Positions 22,791 to 30,772 of a DNA stretch of 30,772 nt are shown piece after piece. The translations under genes and the position numbers were made by a program. Position 1 is the stretch's first letter; each line of letters opens with the position of its first letter. A model generated the notes under the pieces. The model saw nothing but the letters and a program-made list of their open reading frames with translations, did no database searches and was not told the origin of the DNA. The stretch comes from JANYBT01 sp038211475 (lineage in GTDB: Bacteria; Acidobacteriota; Terriglobia; Terriglobales; Acidobacteriaceae), in NCBI GenBank assembly GCA_038211475.1, contig JBBQVN010000032.1:1-30772 (forward strand), given 5' to 3'.

Positions 22791-24689
22791 TCAACGCGGA
22801 CCAACGCCTGTCGGATCAACGGCTGTGGCCGACCGTAGTACAGGCCTGCCCGAGCCTCGGCTTAAGTTGAATGCTGTGTTCACCAACCCGACGTGAGAGA
22901 ACGCCTGAGGAAAATTGCCTAGCAGACGTTTTGCGACTGGATCATATTCTTCGGAAAGCAGGCCGACGTCGTTACGAATGTCAAGCAAGCGTTCAAATAT
23001 CCGCACCGCATCGTCACGGCGGTCTTGCAGAACATAATTGTCTGCCAACCAGAAAGTGCAGGCTAGAAAGCATCCCTCTCCGTGGGGCAAGCCATCGACC
23101 GCGGGGTCCTGGCTGTATCGCGCAACAAAGCCGTTCTCCATGAGATGCGTTTCTATGGCTTTGACGGTGCCGATGACGCGCGCATCCCCCGCGGGAAGAA
23201 AGCCGACGAGGGGCATCATGAGGAGGCTGGCGTCAAGTTGTTTGGCGCCATAGAACTGGACAAAGGAATTCATACCCGCGTCGAAACCTTGCCGGCATAC
23301 CTGCTCATGGATATTGTGCCGGAGTTTCCTCCACCGCGCGATATCGCCGGAGAACCAGCCCTGCTCCGCTGACCGTATGGCGCGATCCACGGCGACCCAC
23401 GCCATCATCTTGGAATGAACAAAATGCCGGCGCGGACCGCGCATTTCCCAGATCCCTTCATCCGGCCGCTCCCATCCGGTTTCAAGAAAATCAAGCATCG
23501 CTTTCGCCACGTCCTCGCCTTGGTGCTGCGGCGGTTGGAGTCCTGCTCTTCGACATTGAAACAGTGTGTTGGCTACTTCTCCGAAAATATCCAATTGAAA
23601 TTGACTGTACGCAGCGTTGCCGGTCCTGACCGGAACCGATTTCTCGTATCCTGAAAGCCACGGCAGTTCCATTTCCGTGAGTCTGCGTTCGCCATGAAGG
23701 CCGTAGACAATGTTGAGTTCGGATGGACTGCCCGCGACAGCCCGGAGCAGCCATTCACGCCACTCTCGCGCCTCAGCTTGATAGCCGGCATCGAGCAGGG
23801 AGTGTAGGGTCAGTGTGGCATCGCGCACCCAGCAAAAACGATAGTCCCAGTTCCTCACGCCGCCCAGCATTTCCGGGAGCGAAGTTGTGGCTGCCGCCGC
23901 AATCCCGCCTGTGGGCAAAAATGTCAGCGCCTTCAGCGTAATCAGCGAGCGCAATACGGCATCACGCCATTCACCCTGATAACAGCAGCGATCGGACCAT
24001 TCACGCCACCACTTTTCCGTGGCTTGGATCGCTTGATCGACGTCCAGCGCTACAGCTTCATCCCGGTGCGAGGGAGACCAGGAAAGTTCGAAGGGTATTC
24101 TTTGTTCTTCAGCCACGGTAAACGTTGCAACGGTTTTAAAATTTTCACCGCGGAGGGGGACTTCTGTGCGCAGACTAAGCCTATCCGGACCGGCGACTGC
24201 GGAAATCCCGCGATCAGTGCTCCGAACCCAAGGCACCACCGAACCGTAATCGAATCGAATGACTAGTTCCAGGTTCATCCGGACCTGCCCTCGCCTGCCG
24301 ACGACCAGCCGCAGTAGTTCAGGAAATTCACTGCGAGGCGCCATGCAATCGACCAGCAGGACCGATCCGCCCTCGGTTTCAAATTCGGTCTCAAGAATCA
24401 GCGTTCCTTCCCGATAGCGGCGGCGAACACTCCGGATCGGCTCGGCGGGTGAAATGGACCAATGCCCATTTTCGGAGGTTCCAAGCAGCCCCGCGAAGCA
24501 GGCAGCGGAATCAAAGTGCGGAAAACAGAGCCAGTCGATTGAACCCCCTGTTGAGACCAAGGCGGCGGTATGGCAATCGCCAATCATCGCGTAATCTTCA
24601 ATCGGTATGGACAGAAATTTGTCTCCTTCAAACTCAAGTCGGGTTGGTTTCGAAGCCGGCGGCATCGTAGACTTTAATGACGGCGCCAC
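22791..24689 (-). CDS. Glycoside hydrolase family 15 protein (glucoamylase/trehalase-like)
   Basis: A 632-residue GH15 enzyme, expected to release glucose from alpha-glucosides such as maltodextrin or trehalose. The N-terminal domain begins with the family motif PIEDYAMIGDCHTAALVSTGGSIDWLCFP (residues 29-57). The (alpha/alpha)6 barrel holds NWDYRFCWVRDA (280-291), GIWEMRGPRRHFVHSKMM (412-429) and LLSEEYDPVAKRLLGNFPQAFSH (577-599). Glu415 and Glu580/581 lie where the acid/base pair is expected. There is no signal peptide, so it is cytoplasmic. The start is uncertain: GTG 24689 and ATG 24665 are both possible and neither has a clear ribosome-binding site. It lies 54 bp downstream of the copper-oxidase gene on the same strand. 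Confidence 0.92.
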   Translation of the reverse strand: MAPSLKSTMPPASKPTRLEFEGDKFLSIPIEDYAMIGDCHTAALVSTGGSIDWLCFPHFDSAACFAGLLGTSENGHWSISPAEPIRSVRRRYREGTLILETEFETEGGSVLLVDCMAPRSEFPELLRLVVGRRGQVRMNLELVIRFDYGSVVPWVRSTDRGISAVAGPDRLSLRTEVPLRGENFKTVATFTVAEEQRIPFELSWSPSHRDEAVALDVDQAIQATEKWWREWSDRCCYQGEWRDAVLRSLITLKALTFLPTGGIAAAATTSLPEMLGGVRNWDYRFCWVRDATLTLHSLLDAGYQAEAREWREWLLRAVAGSPSELNIVYGLHGERRLTEMELPWLSGYEKSVPVRTGNAAYSQFQLDIFGEVANTLFQCRRAGLQPPQHQGEDVAKAMLDFLETGWERPDEGIWEMRGPRRHFVHSKMMAWVAVDRAIRSAEQGWFSGDIARWRKLRHNIHEQVCRQGFDAGMNSFVQFYGAKQLDASLLMMPLVGFLPAGDARVIGTVKAIETHLMENGFVARYSQDPAVDGLPHGEGCFLACTFWLADNYVLQDRRDDAVRIFERLLDIRNDVGLLSEEYDPVAKRLLGNFPQAFSHVGLVNTAFNLSRGSGRPVLRSATAVDPTGVGPR

Positions 24690-24743
24690 GATGAATTTCT
24701 AAACCGATGCAAATGTTTCTGCGCGTTCCGAAAAGCTCGCCCT

Positions 24744-27700
24744 CTAGCTGATATCCCACCACGTGCTCCAGACGACACCGTCCGTGTCGGTCATGAAAAG
24801 ATCCAAGTGACGCGGATTGCTCCATAGAGCTGTAACTGTCGCTTTCGGTTTTGCCTTCGCTGCCTGCGGCCAGATGGCAAACCATTTCTGCCAGCCGGGG
24901 CTGGCTTCCCACCAGGCACTCCAGACCGTACCATCCGCGCCGGTTATGAACAGGTCCAGGTGTTGAGGGTACCGCCAAACGGCCGTGACTTCAGTTCCTG
25001 GCTCCGCCTTCGCTGCCTGCGGCCAAATCGGAAACCACTTTTGCCATCCCGGGGCCGCTTCCCACCATGCACTCCACACCGTACCATCGGCGCCGGTCAT
25101 GAACAGATCCAAGTGCTGCGGATAGCGCCAGACTGCGGTGACCGTCGCTCCGGGTTTCGATTTCGCCACGTCGGGCCAGACCGGGAACCACTTCCGCCAT
25201 CCCCCAGTTGGCTCCCACCATGCACTCCACACCGTACCATCGCTGCCGCTGACGAATAGGTCCAGATGCTGAGGCCTTCTCCATACAGCGGTAACCGTCG
25301 CTCCCGGATTAGCGTTGGCCGCGCCTGAGACCGGAAACCACTCCTGCCATCCCGGGCCTACTTCCCACCAAGCGCTCCACACCGTGCCATCGCTCCCTGT
25401 CACGAACAAATCAAGGTGCAAAGGCTCCCGCCAGACGGCGCTCACGGTGGCTCCCGGCTTAGCTTTGGCTACTTCCGGCCAAATCGGAAACCATTTCTGC
25501 CATCCCGGGCCCGCCTCCCACCATGTACTCCACACGGCGCCATCGGTTCCCGTCATAAACAGGTCCAGGTGAGCTGGGTCTCTCCATACCGCCGTAACCA
25601 ACGCGCCGTGATTTGCTTTCGCCACCTGGGGCCAAATGGCAAACCACTTCTGCCATCCCGGGCCTGCTTCCCACCATGTACTCCAGACCGTGCCATCCCT
25701 ACCAGTCATGAATAGATCGAGGTGACTGGGGTTCCGCCATACCGCGGTGACGGGCGCACCCGGGTCAGCCTCAGCGACCTCTGGCCAGATTGAAAACCAA
25801 CGTTGCCAGCCGGTTGTGATTCGAACGAAGGAAGCTGACTGGCACGGCAAGTTGTTCGCATCAATCAGCCACAGCATGTAAAAGCCCGGGGGGGCGACCG
25901 TCGCATCCGGCGGCGCGGTGATCGTCAAGGTTGTTCCCGACTGTGTAAACGGCACACTAACATAGCGTTGATCGCCGTCCCAGGCGTGGGTCGCCGACCC
26001 CAGACGCATGAACACCACGCGAGCAATCGCCGTGTTTGAGGAAGTGGGCTGAAATTGAACCGTGAAACTCTGTCCATAGAGCACGATGCCGGGCGATGCC
26101 GTTATCGCGACACGACTTGCAACCCGGTAGTAATCCGGTTCAAAGAGTTCGATGGCCAGGTTTGGCGTGCCAGTGTAGTTCCATTCCGAACCGGCGGTCC
26201 AGACTCGCCCATCGGCCATCAGGAGAGCGACCGAATGATATCCCCGGGTCTCGCCGCTCAAGGCGCTCACCTCCCAGGAGTCGGCATGGCCTCCACCCGC
26301 CGGATGATACACTTCCGCGGTTCTAACGCCGTCCGCTTCCTTATACGGCACCTTGGTGACGCCGCCCGAGACGACGACGTCGCCCGTCGGGAGCAGCGTC
26401 GAGTTGGCGAAGTTGCGCGTTGGCGGGTTTTGCGTGACTGGATCAATCAACCGGCGGGGAGCCGTATTGGTCCACTGCAGGGGAGTTGAGCCCTGGGGTG
26501 AAAGGTCGGCAATCAATGGCGCGACCGCCCCTGCGATGAGGACCCGGGGGTGGTAGTCCTCTTCATGTAGAAGAGGCAACAAAACGGACGTGGTTTCCTG
26601 ACTCGTGAAAAAACGATCCAGGTACAAGGGGTCGAAGTTTTGTGGCCCCGGAAATGATCGCGTTACTAGCTGTGAAGGCACATCGTAGAAGAGGCTCTTA
26701 TCCATCACATCAACACTGTAGGGTGGTTTGGTGTCGACAGGATTATCCGAGCACAAATCCTGGCTCGGTGGAGGCGTGACGCAGTTCGGGTTACTCGGAT
26801 CCTGGGCGACGACCTGAGCGCTGTAGAGAGGTTGAACGACAAACACCTCGCCGGTGTGCGGCACCACGTGCAGTCGCGGATAGTAAGGCGCGTAGTCATG
26901 CGCTTGATCTGCCCCCAGGGCTCTGTCGATTAGCGTCCAGGTTCCGTTGCGGTTGAAGATCTCCGGCTTCGTGTTGTTATGGCGGATGTCGAAGTCCTGC
27001 AGGTTCCCGGTAAAGTTTGAAATGAGCGGATGCCCGCAGATGGCCAGTACTTCACCGCTGGCCAGGGTAACCAGGGTTGGATACCACCGGCCGCCACCCA
27101 TCGGCTGATTATTTCTCTGTTGCGCTGGGTCACGATTCATCAGCGGTCCCGGCACCCATGAAGAAGTCGCCAGGATAGAAAACCAAGGCTGCCAGCCCCG
27201 CGCTGCTTCCCACCAGGCGCTCCATACCGCCCCATCCGTGCCCGTCAAGAAGAGATCCAGATGCTGGTCGCGCCAAAGCGCAGATAACGCCACGCGAGGG
27301 CCCGCCTTCACTTCGGGATCGATCAAAAACCACCCCTGCCATCCCGGCGCTGCTTCCCACCATGTGCTCCAAACTGCGCCGTCAATTCCAGTGATGAACA
27401 AATCAAGATGATCGGGTTGCCGTGGTGCCCAGATCGCGTTCACGGTAGAGCCGGCAGCCGCCCTTATCTCTGGGTGGATCGCAAACCAGGCCTGCCAGCC
27501 CGGTCCCGCTTCCCACCAGGCACTCCGCACGGCGCCATCCATCTCCGTCATGAAGAGATCCAGATGCTGGCCTCGCCATAGAGCAGTCACCGCGGCTCCC
27601 GGCTGCGCTTTCACCTCAGGACGGATTGCGAACCACTCGTGCCATCCGCGCGCCGCCTCCCACCACGCGCTCCACACTGCACCGTCTGTACCCGTCATGA

Positions 27701-28670
27701 ACAGGTCGAGATGATCCGGCTGTCGCGGCGCCCAAACCGCGGTAACGGACGCACCAGCCGCCCCTTTAATCTCCGGATGGACTGCAAACCACCCCTGCCA
27801 TCCCGGCGTCGCCTCCCACCACGTGCTCCAGACCGTCCCGTCTGTACCGGTCATGAAAAGGTCCAAGTGTTGGCCTCGCCACTGAGCGGTGATCTGAGCT
27901 GGAGGCTTTGCCTTGACCTCGGGGTGAATCACGAACCACGGCTGCCATGCGCTCGCGACCTCCCACCCCGTACTCCACACCGCCCCGTCAGTGCCGGTAA
28001 TGAACAGGTCGAGGTGATCCGGCTGCCGCGGCGCCCAGATTGCTGTCACCGGCGAACCGATAGCCGCCTTGATCTCCGGATGAATCGTGAACCATGGTTG
28101 CCATCCCCTGGCGGCCTCCCACCATGTGCTCCAGACGGTGCCGTCGTCGGCGGTCATGAAGAGATCCAGGTGGTCCGGTTGGTACGGCGCCCACACGGCA
28201 GTGACGGGCGAGCCGATGGCCGCCCTGATCTCAGGATGCGGATCGTAAATCCATGTCTCCCTGCTTCCACTCCAATGCGCGTGGTGTAAATCGACGGTGC
28301 CGGCTTCCGGAAAGTGCTGGGTGCCGCCGGCGATCAGCAATCGGCCATCCGGCAGAAAGGCATGGCCAGAGCAAAACAGGTCCACATCTGGAGAGCCCGC
28401 GTTCATCACCTGCTGGCTCGCGCAATCATAGATGCGGCTGTGGTCGATCTGGCTTTTCCCGGCTAAATAGTTCGGGTCGGCACCGAAGGCGGGCTCGTTT
28501 TCAATTGATTCCCAGATGGTTGGCTCGACCCACTGGCTGCCGGAAAAGTAAAGGATTTGGCCCGCAGCTCCCGCGGGTAGAAGCGCAGCATGTACCGCCA
28601 ATGCCTGCGCCGCACCACCCTGGCCATTGGCACCCGATGCAGAGCCTACATAAACCCATCTGCCCGCCAT
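24744..28670 (-). CDS. Copper-radical oxidase (galactose/glyoxal oxidase-like) with two seven-repeat propeller arrays
   Basis: A 1308-residue protein. The catalytic part is a Kelch propeller plus the C-terminal DUF1929 Greek-key domain of galactose and glyoxal oxidases, which oxidise alcohols or aldehydes and make H2O2. All copper-radical residues are found: Cys100 (DLFCSGHAFLPDG), Tyr530 (GRWYPTLVTL), Tyr811-His812 (RGYHSVALLMADGRV) and His895 (GSATHAWDGDQR). Between Cys100 and Tyr530, residues about 144-499 are seven repeats centred on HLDLFMTGTDGAVWSTWWEA. A second set of seven fills 953-1308. Seven units each suggest two further propellers, perhaps for sugar binding. ATG 28670 has GGAGG five bases upstream; a TTG at 28682 is less likely. 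No signal peptide is visible, which is odd for this enzyme class. Confidence 0.9.
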   Translation of the reverse strand: MAGRWVYVGSASGANGQGGAAQALAVHAALLPAGAAGQILYFSGSQWVEPTIWESIENEPAFGADPNYLAGKSQIDHSRIYDCASQQVMNAGSPDVDLFCSGHAFLPDGRLLIAGGTQHFPEAGTVDLHHAHWSGSRETWIYDPHPEIRAAIGSPVTAVWAPYQPDHLDLFMTADDGTVWSTWWEAARGWQPWFTIHPEIKAAIGSPVTAIWAPRQPDHLDLFITGTDGAVWSTGWEVASAWQPWFVIHPEVKAKPPAQITAQWRGQHLDLFMTGTDGTVWSTWWEATPGWQGWFAVHPEIKGAAGASVTAVWAPRQPDHLDLFMTGTDGAVWSAWWEAARGWHEWFAIRPEVKAQPGAAVTALWRGQHLDLFMTEMDGAVRSAWWEAGPGWQAWFAIHPEIRAAAGSTVNAIWAPRQPDHLDLFITGIDGAVWSTWWEAAPGWQGWFLIDPEVKAGPRVALSALWRDQHLDLFLTGTDGAVWSAWWEAARGWQPWFSILATSSWVPGPLMNRDPAQQRNNQPMGGGRWYPTLVTLASGEVLAICGHPLISNFTGNLQDFDIRHNNTKPEIFNRNGTWTLIDRALGADQAHDYAPYYPRLHVVPHTGEVFVVQPLYSAQVVAQDPSNPNCVTPPPSQDLCSDNPVDTKPPYSVDVMDKSLFYDVPSQLVTRSFPGPQNFDPLYLDRFFTSQETTSVLLPLLHEEDYHPRVLIAGAVAPLIADLSPQGSTPLQWTNTAPRRLIDPVTQNPPTRNFANSTLLPTGDVVVSGGVTKVPYKEADGVRTAEVYHPAGGGHADSWEVSALSGETRGYHSVALLMADGRVWTAGSEWNYTGTPNLAIELFEPDYYRVASRVAITASPGIVLYGQSFTVQFQPTSSNTAIARVVFMRLGSATHAWDGDQRYVSVPFTQSGTTLTITAPPDATVAPPGFYMLWLIDANNLPCQSASFVRITTGWQRWFSIWPEVAEADPGAPVTAVWRNPSHLDLFMTGRDGTVWSTWWEAGPGWQKWFAIWPQVAKANHGALVTAVWRDPAHLDLFMTGTDGAVWSTWWEAGPGWQKWFPIWPEVAKAKPGATVSAVWREPLHLDLFVTGSDGTVWSAWWEVGPGWQEWFPVSGAANANPGATVTAVWRRPQHLDLFVSGSDGTVWSAWWEPTGGWRKWFPVWPDVAKSKPGATVTAVWRYPQHLDLFMTGADGTVWSAWWEAAPGWQKWFPIWPQAAKAEPGTEVTAVWRYPQHLDLFITGADGTVWSAWWEASPGWQKWFAIWPQAAKAKPKATVTALWSNPRHLDLFMTDTDGVVWSTWWDIS
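24750..25813 (-). repeat. C-terminal array of seven ~51-codon repeats
   Basis: The HLDLF motif recurs at residues 983, 1034, 1085, 1135, 1186, 1237 and 1288 of the oxidase, spaced 51, 51, 50, 51, 51 and 51. Each unit reads roughly PGATVTAVWR, then HLDLFMTGTDGTVWSAWWEA and GWQKWFPIWPEVAKAK. The array ends exactly with the protein. Confidence 0.9.
27170..28245 (-). repeat. Internal array of seven repeats with alternating 52/49-codon period
   Basis: HLDLF recurs at residues 167, 219, 268, 320, 369, 421 and 470, spaced 52, 49, 52, 49, 52 and 49. Long units carry WAPRQPDHLDLF and short ones WRGQHLDLF. The array is therefore built of ~101-residue double units, unlike the uniform C-terminal array. 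Confidence 0.9.
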
Positions 28671-28989
28671 ATTGACCTCCAATTCGGCACGATTTCGTAT
28701 TTATCTTGGCGATCAGTCTATGGCGGAGAGGTGAAGAATGGCAATTCTTTTGAATGCCGGGATAGTGGCTCAATTTTTAAATTGAGCCACCGCGAAACAC
28801 GGTCGCGGGAGCCGCTCCGTGCTGGTGCGAGCGCACAGACTGGGGCGTTGCGGCTCCCCTACGGCGCAAAAAGGGATAGGAGTTAATACGAGGGCAGAAG
28901 CGCGGCGTGCAAGCAAATCGCATCCGCGGCGAACGGCCGCTGCCCGTTCGGGGGCAGCAGCCGCAATTTCACTATTGTGGACAGCCCCC
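28671..28989. other. Intergenic region upstream of the copper-oxidase gene
   Basis: A 319-bp gap. It holds the oxidase ribosome-binding site (28676-28680), a 26-bp perfect palindrome (28765-28790) and a GC-rich hairpin (CTGCCC 28940-28945 with GGGCAG 28952-28957) just past the stop of the ferritin-like gene. No gene is seen. Confidence 0.7.
28765..28790. promoter_or_regulatory. 26-bp perfect palindrome upstream of the copper-oxidase gene
   Basis: Arms GTGGCTCAATTT and AAATTGAGCCAC are perfectly complementary with two central Ts. It lies 95 bp before the oxidase ATG. It lacks a U-tract on either strand, so it fits an operator better than a terminator. Confidence 0.55.
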
Positions 28990-30117
28990 TTATTTACCTC
29001 CACGTGTGGCTTCGTCTGCATCCTCGGCCAGATCGCGCATAACGTCAAAGAACGCCGAAGATTGACCGATGAACAGTCCCATGGCGGTGAGGAAGTTGAG
29101 CGCTCCCATCGCAGCGCCCTTGGTTGCGGTCGGTCGCACAATCGAGCACGTCGGAAGTTGTCGATTCAGAAATATCGTCGGCTCCGGCATGATGAGATTC
29201 GTCTGGAATTTCTGCCCGCCAAACGGCGGCGAATTTAAGTCCGGAAACACCAGCGATGGATTTTTCGGATCGGTCAGAGGGGGGGCATTGCCCGCTTTAT
29301 CGCTCCAAGTCTGAAAGTGCATGGCTTCAGTGGGACCGATACTGAGAACGATTCGCAACACCTCCGCATCCGTCACTCGCTGGGCGAGTTGAGGATACAG
29401 GCTGGTCCCACCCTGCTCGATGGTCCCAAAGTGAAAACCTGCCGTGTTGGCGATCGCTTGAATGTGGTCGTGAGGGGAGAGATCGCCATCCGTCCGGGGG
29501 ATTGCCGGGTGTTGGCCCACATTCAAACTAGGGACCGCTTGATCAAAGGTATCGCCGAAATCAGGATTCTTTGTCCCGCTGCGATACCGCGTCCACCAAC
29601 TGGTATCCACAGTGAGTTGCATGAGATTGGTAAGTCGGCCGATCTGCTGCGCCCCCGTCGCCTGGCTGCTCGGCAAGGTGCGAAACTCGTCCAAGCTCAC
29701 TGTATCCGCGCCTTTCGACGCCAGATACGCATTGATGAACACTTCGTGGGTCAGTTCATCCTCGGTGTTGTCGTGAATGTACTGCGCCATGTCTCCATCG
29801 AGCACTGCAAGAGCAGCGCGGTAGGGCGCGCTCCCGCTTCCCCCCGGAACTTCGGGGTCCTGGATTCCCCCGAGTTCGTTGTACTGTTGCCAGAGATCCG
29901 TCTCAAGGATTTCGGCCGCAGCCAGGAATCGCAGGATTGCGGCGTCACCGCGAGTCAAGCTACCGCTACCTTCCTCTTGAGTGTCTTGAGCGAATACAGA
30001 AGAGCTATGGAGCAACAGTCCGCCGCCGAGGGTAGCCCCGCCAACGGCAGTCAAACTATTTCTCACGAAAGTGCGCCGATTGATTGAGGTCTTCAAGCCT
30101 TTGAGCTGGTCATTCAT
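28990..30117 (-). CDS. Tat-exported ferritin-like domain protein
   Basis: A 375-residue protein. Residues 14-43 are a twin-arginine signal (NRRTFVRNSLTAVGG ... VFAQ), so it is exported folded. The ferritin-like part (PF13668-like) shows metal-type motifs on helices: FLAAAEILETDLWQQY (Glu69/Glu72), TEDELTHEVFIN (Glu121, His124) and GPTEAMHFQTW (Glu264, His267). Such proteins are common in Acidobacteriota and related soil bacteria, often near oxidases, and their substrate is not known. ATG 30117 follows GGAGG at a somewhat long distance. It lies upstream of the copper-oxidase gene on the same strand, separated by 319 bp. A di-iron or manganese role is inferred. Confidence 0.85.
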   Translation of the reverse strand: MNDQLKGLKTSINRRTFVRNSLTAVGGATLGGGLLLHSSSVFAQDTQEEGSGSLTRGDAAILRFLAAAEILETDLWQQYNELGGIQDPEVPGGSGSAPYRAALAVLDGDMAQYIHDNTEDELTHEVFINAYLASKGADTVSLDEFRTLPSSQATGAQQIGRLTNLMQLTVDTSWWTRYRSGTKNPDFGDTFDQAVPSLNVGQHPAIPRTDGDLSPHDHIQAIANTAGFHFGTIEQGGTSLYPQLAQRVTDAEVLRIVLSIGPTEAMHFQTWSDKAGNAPPLTDPKNPSLVFPDLNSPPFGGQKFQTNLIMPEPTIFLNRQLPTCSIVRPTATKGAAMGALNFLTAMGLFIGQSSAFFDVMRDLAEDADEATRGGK

Positions 30118-30349
30118 AAGTGTGTGTCCTCCGAATCACAGCTTGAACTCGACGAGTCGCACAGGTGTCATCAGGATGTAAAGCATTCGTTAGAATACGG
30201 CTGAGAGAGCCGACTTCTCTGTGCGGCAGCCGCGTGTTTATTCTGCGCATCGACGCGGCTGGCGTTCTGGTACTAATTCATCTTGCACGCCTTCGCCGAA
30301 CGTTGTACGGTACCTTGAGAAGCGTTGGCGCAGGAACTTTGAATTTTTC
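30118..30349. other. Region upstream of the ferritin-like gene without a recognisable gene
   Basis: Small open frames on the plus strand (30165-30413 among them) overlap each other and resemble nothing I know. The ribosome-binding site and presumably the promoter of the ferritin-like gene lie in its first part. Confidence 0.5.
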
Positions 30350-30526
30350 GGAGGAGATTCGGATCCTTCGGCCAATCGGATTTTCTTTATCAACGGAAGC
30401 ACAAAAACTTTGATTGGATCGCTCAGTCGGACGTCTGGCCCTTGGGGACTGGCGGTGAACCCGGTGACCAAGAGCATTTATGTTCCGTTGTCAACGGGAA
30501 ACTCAGTGTTCGTCATTGCGCTCTGA
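30350..30526 (+). pseudogene. Fragment of a YVTN/YncE-like beta-propeller
   Basis: About 58 codons read DPSANRIFFINGSTKTLIG followed by GPWGLAVNPVTKSIYVPLSTGNSVFVIAL and a stop. This resembles two blades of the YVTN family (PYGVAVNPVTNKIYVAN). Upstream the frame loses the resemblance and no start with a ribosome-binding site is visible, so it is best read as a relic. The similarity is short and the call is tentative. Confidence 0.4.
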
Positions 30527-30772
30527 CGAATTCGTAGCGCGCTTGCCAAACCGAGAGTGCCGAGCGAAGTGCGGTTGTAACGGTCGTCTCGGGCTGAGAA
30601 CAAGTGGGACGCTGCGGGTTATGAATGATGAATACGACTTCGATGACACGCCCGAGCAGGATGTATCCCGTGTTGTTGTAGACCATCTTGGCGCCCGGCG
30701 TGAAGTCGAGTGGCTCACCCGCAATCCGCGCCATTAACTGCGTGAACGTTGCCGGTTTTGTCGCGGCGGTCT
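30513..30772 (-). pseudogene. Truncated serine beta-lactamase-like hydrolase, cut by the window edge
   Basis: The minus-strand frame entering from the right edge reads ATKPATFTQLMARIAG, PLDFTPGAKMVYNNTGY and ILLGRVIE. This matches the region around the Tyr-X-Asn motif of class C beta-lactamase/penicillin-binding-protein-like hydrolases (usually YSN; here YNN). After VIEVVF the similarity stops, and about 37 unrelated residues run to a stop at 30513, so the C-terminal half including the HxG motif is missing. The N-terminal part with the catalytic SxxK would lie beyond the window. It is probably a broken gene. Confidence 0.6.

Noticed and set aside
27639..28289. 216-codon plus-strand frame opposite the copper-oxidase gene
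   Set aside because: It is the antisense image of the propeller repeats; the minus-strand frame has a clear start, binding site and active-site residues.
28935..28970. Terminator of the ferritin-like gene
   Set aside because: The hairpin is good but no U-run follows on the minus strand, so termination there is not supported.

Overview
The window looks like chromosomal DNA of an Acidobacteriota bacterium, probably of the Terriglobia/Koribacter kind. This is inferred from style, not from a database match. The clues are a moderately GC-rich genome, a membrane regulator with an N-terminal helix-turn-helix and C-terminal TPRs, secreted proteins built of Gloeo_Verruco (GloVer) and IPT/TIG repeats, frequent GTG/TTG starts, and many short repeats between genes. 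No rRNA, tRNA, CRISPR array, transposase or integrase was seen.

Left part (1-8 kb). The 3' part of ispG runs in from the left edge. Then come a zinc-ribbon/XRE regulator, an HD-domain hydrolase, and an HTH-TM-TPR regulator divergent from two secreted GloVer/TIG proteins. The two secreted-protein genes are the products of a segmental tandem duplication of about 2.2 kb. Its endpoints lie inside the regulator gene and inside hutH, so the spacer between the copies still holds a dead 3' end of hutH fused to a dead 5' end of the regulator. Three helically phased TGTCGGG repeats were kept exactly in both copies.

Central part (8-20 kb, almost all minus strand). An eight-gene run goes from a B12-binding mutase subunit through an unknown protein, an enoyl-CoA hydratase relative, a methylcrotonyl-CoA carboxylase beta-type subunit, HMG-CoA lyase, a second enoyl-CoA hydratase and a YbgC-like thioesterase to hutH. 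Together these point to leucine (and other amino acid) breakdown to acetyl-CoA and acetoacetate. The biotin subunit and the large mutase subunit are not in the window. Upstream of it lie a 126-bp tandem repeat, an AlkA-like glycosylase, a LeuA/homocitrate-synthase-like enzyme coupled to a small Cys-rich protein, fabI and an MFS exporter.

Right part (20.7-30.8 kb). A sigma-54 activator with an FHA instead of a receiver domain is preceded by two palindromes 22 bp apart. Next come a GH15 glucoamylase/trehalase-like enzyme and a 1308-residue copper-radical (galactose/glyoxal oxidase-like) protein. This last protein carries two arrays of seven ~50-residue propeller-like repeats, one inserted within the catalytic domain between active-site residues and one at the C terminus. 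A Tat-exported ferritin-like protein follows. The right edge holds gene relics: a YVTN-like fragment and part of a serine beta-lactamase-like hydrolase.
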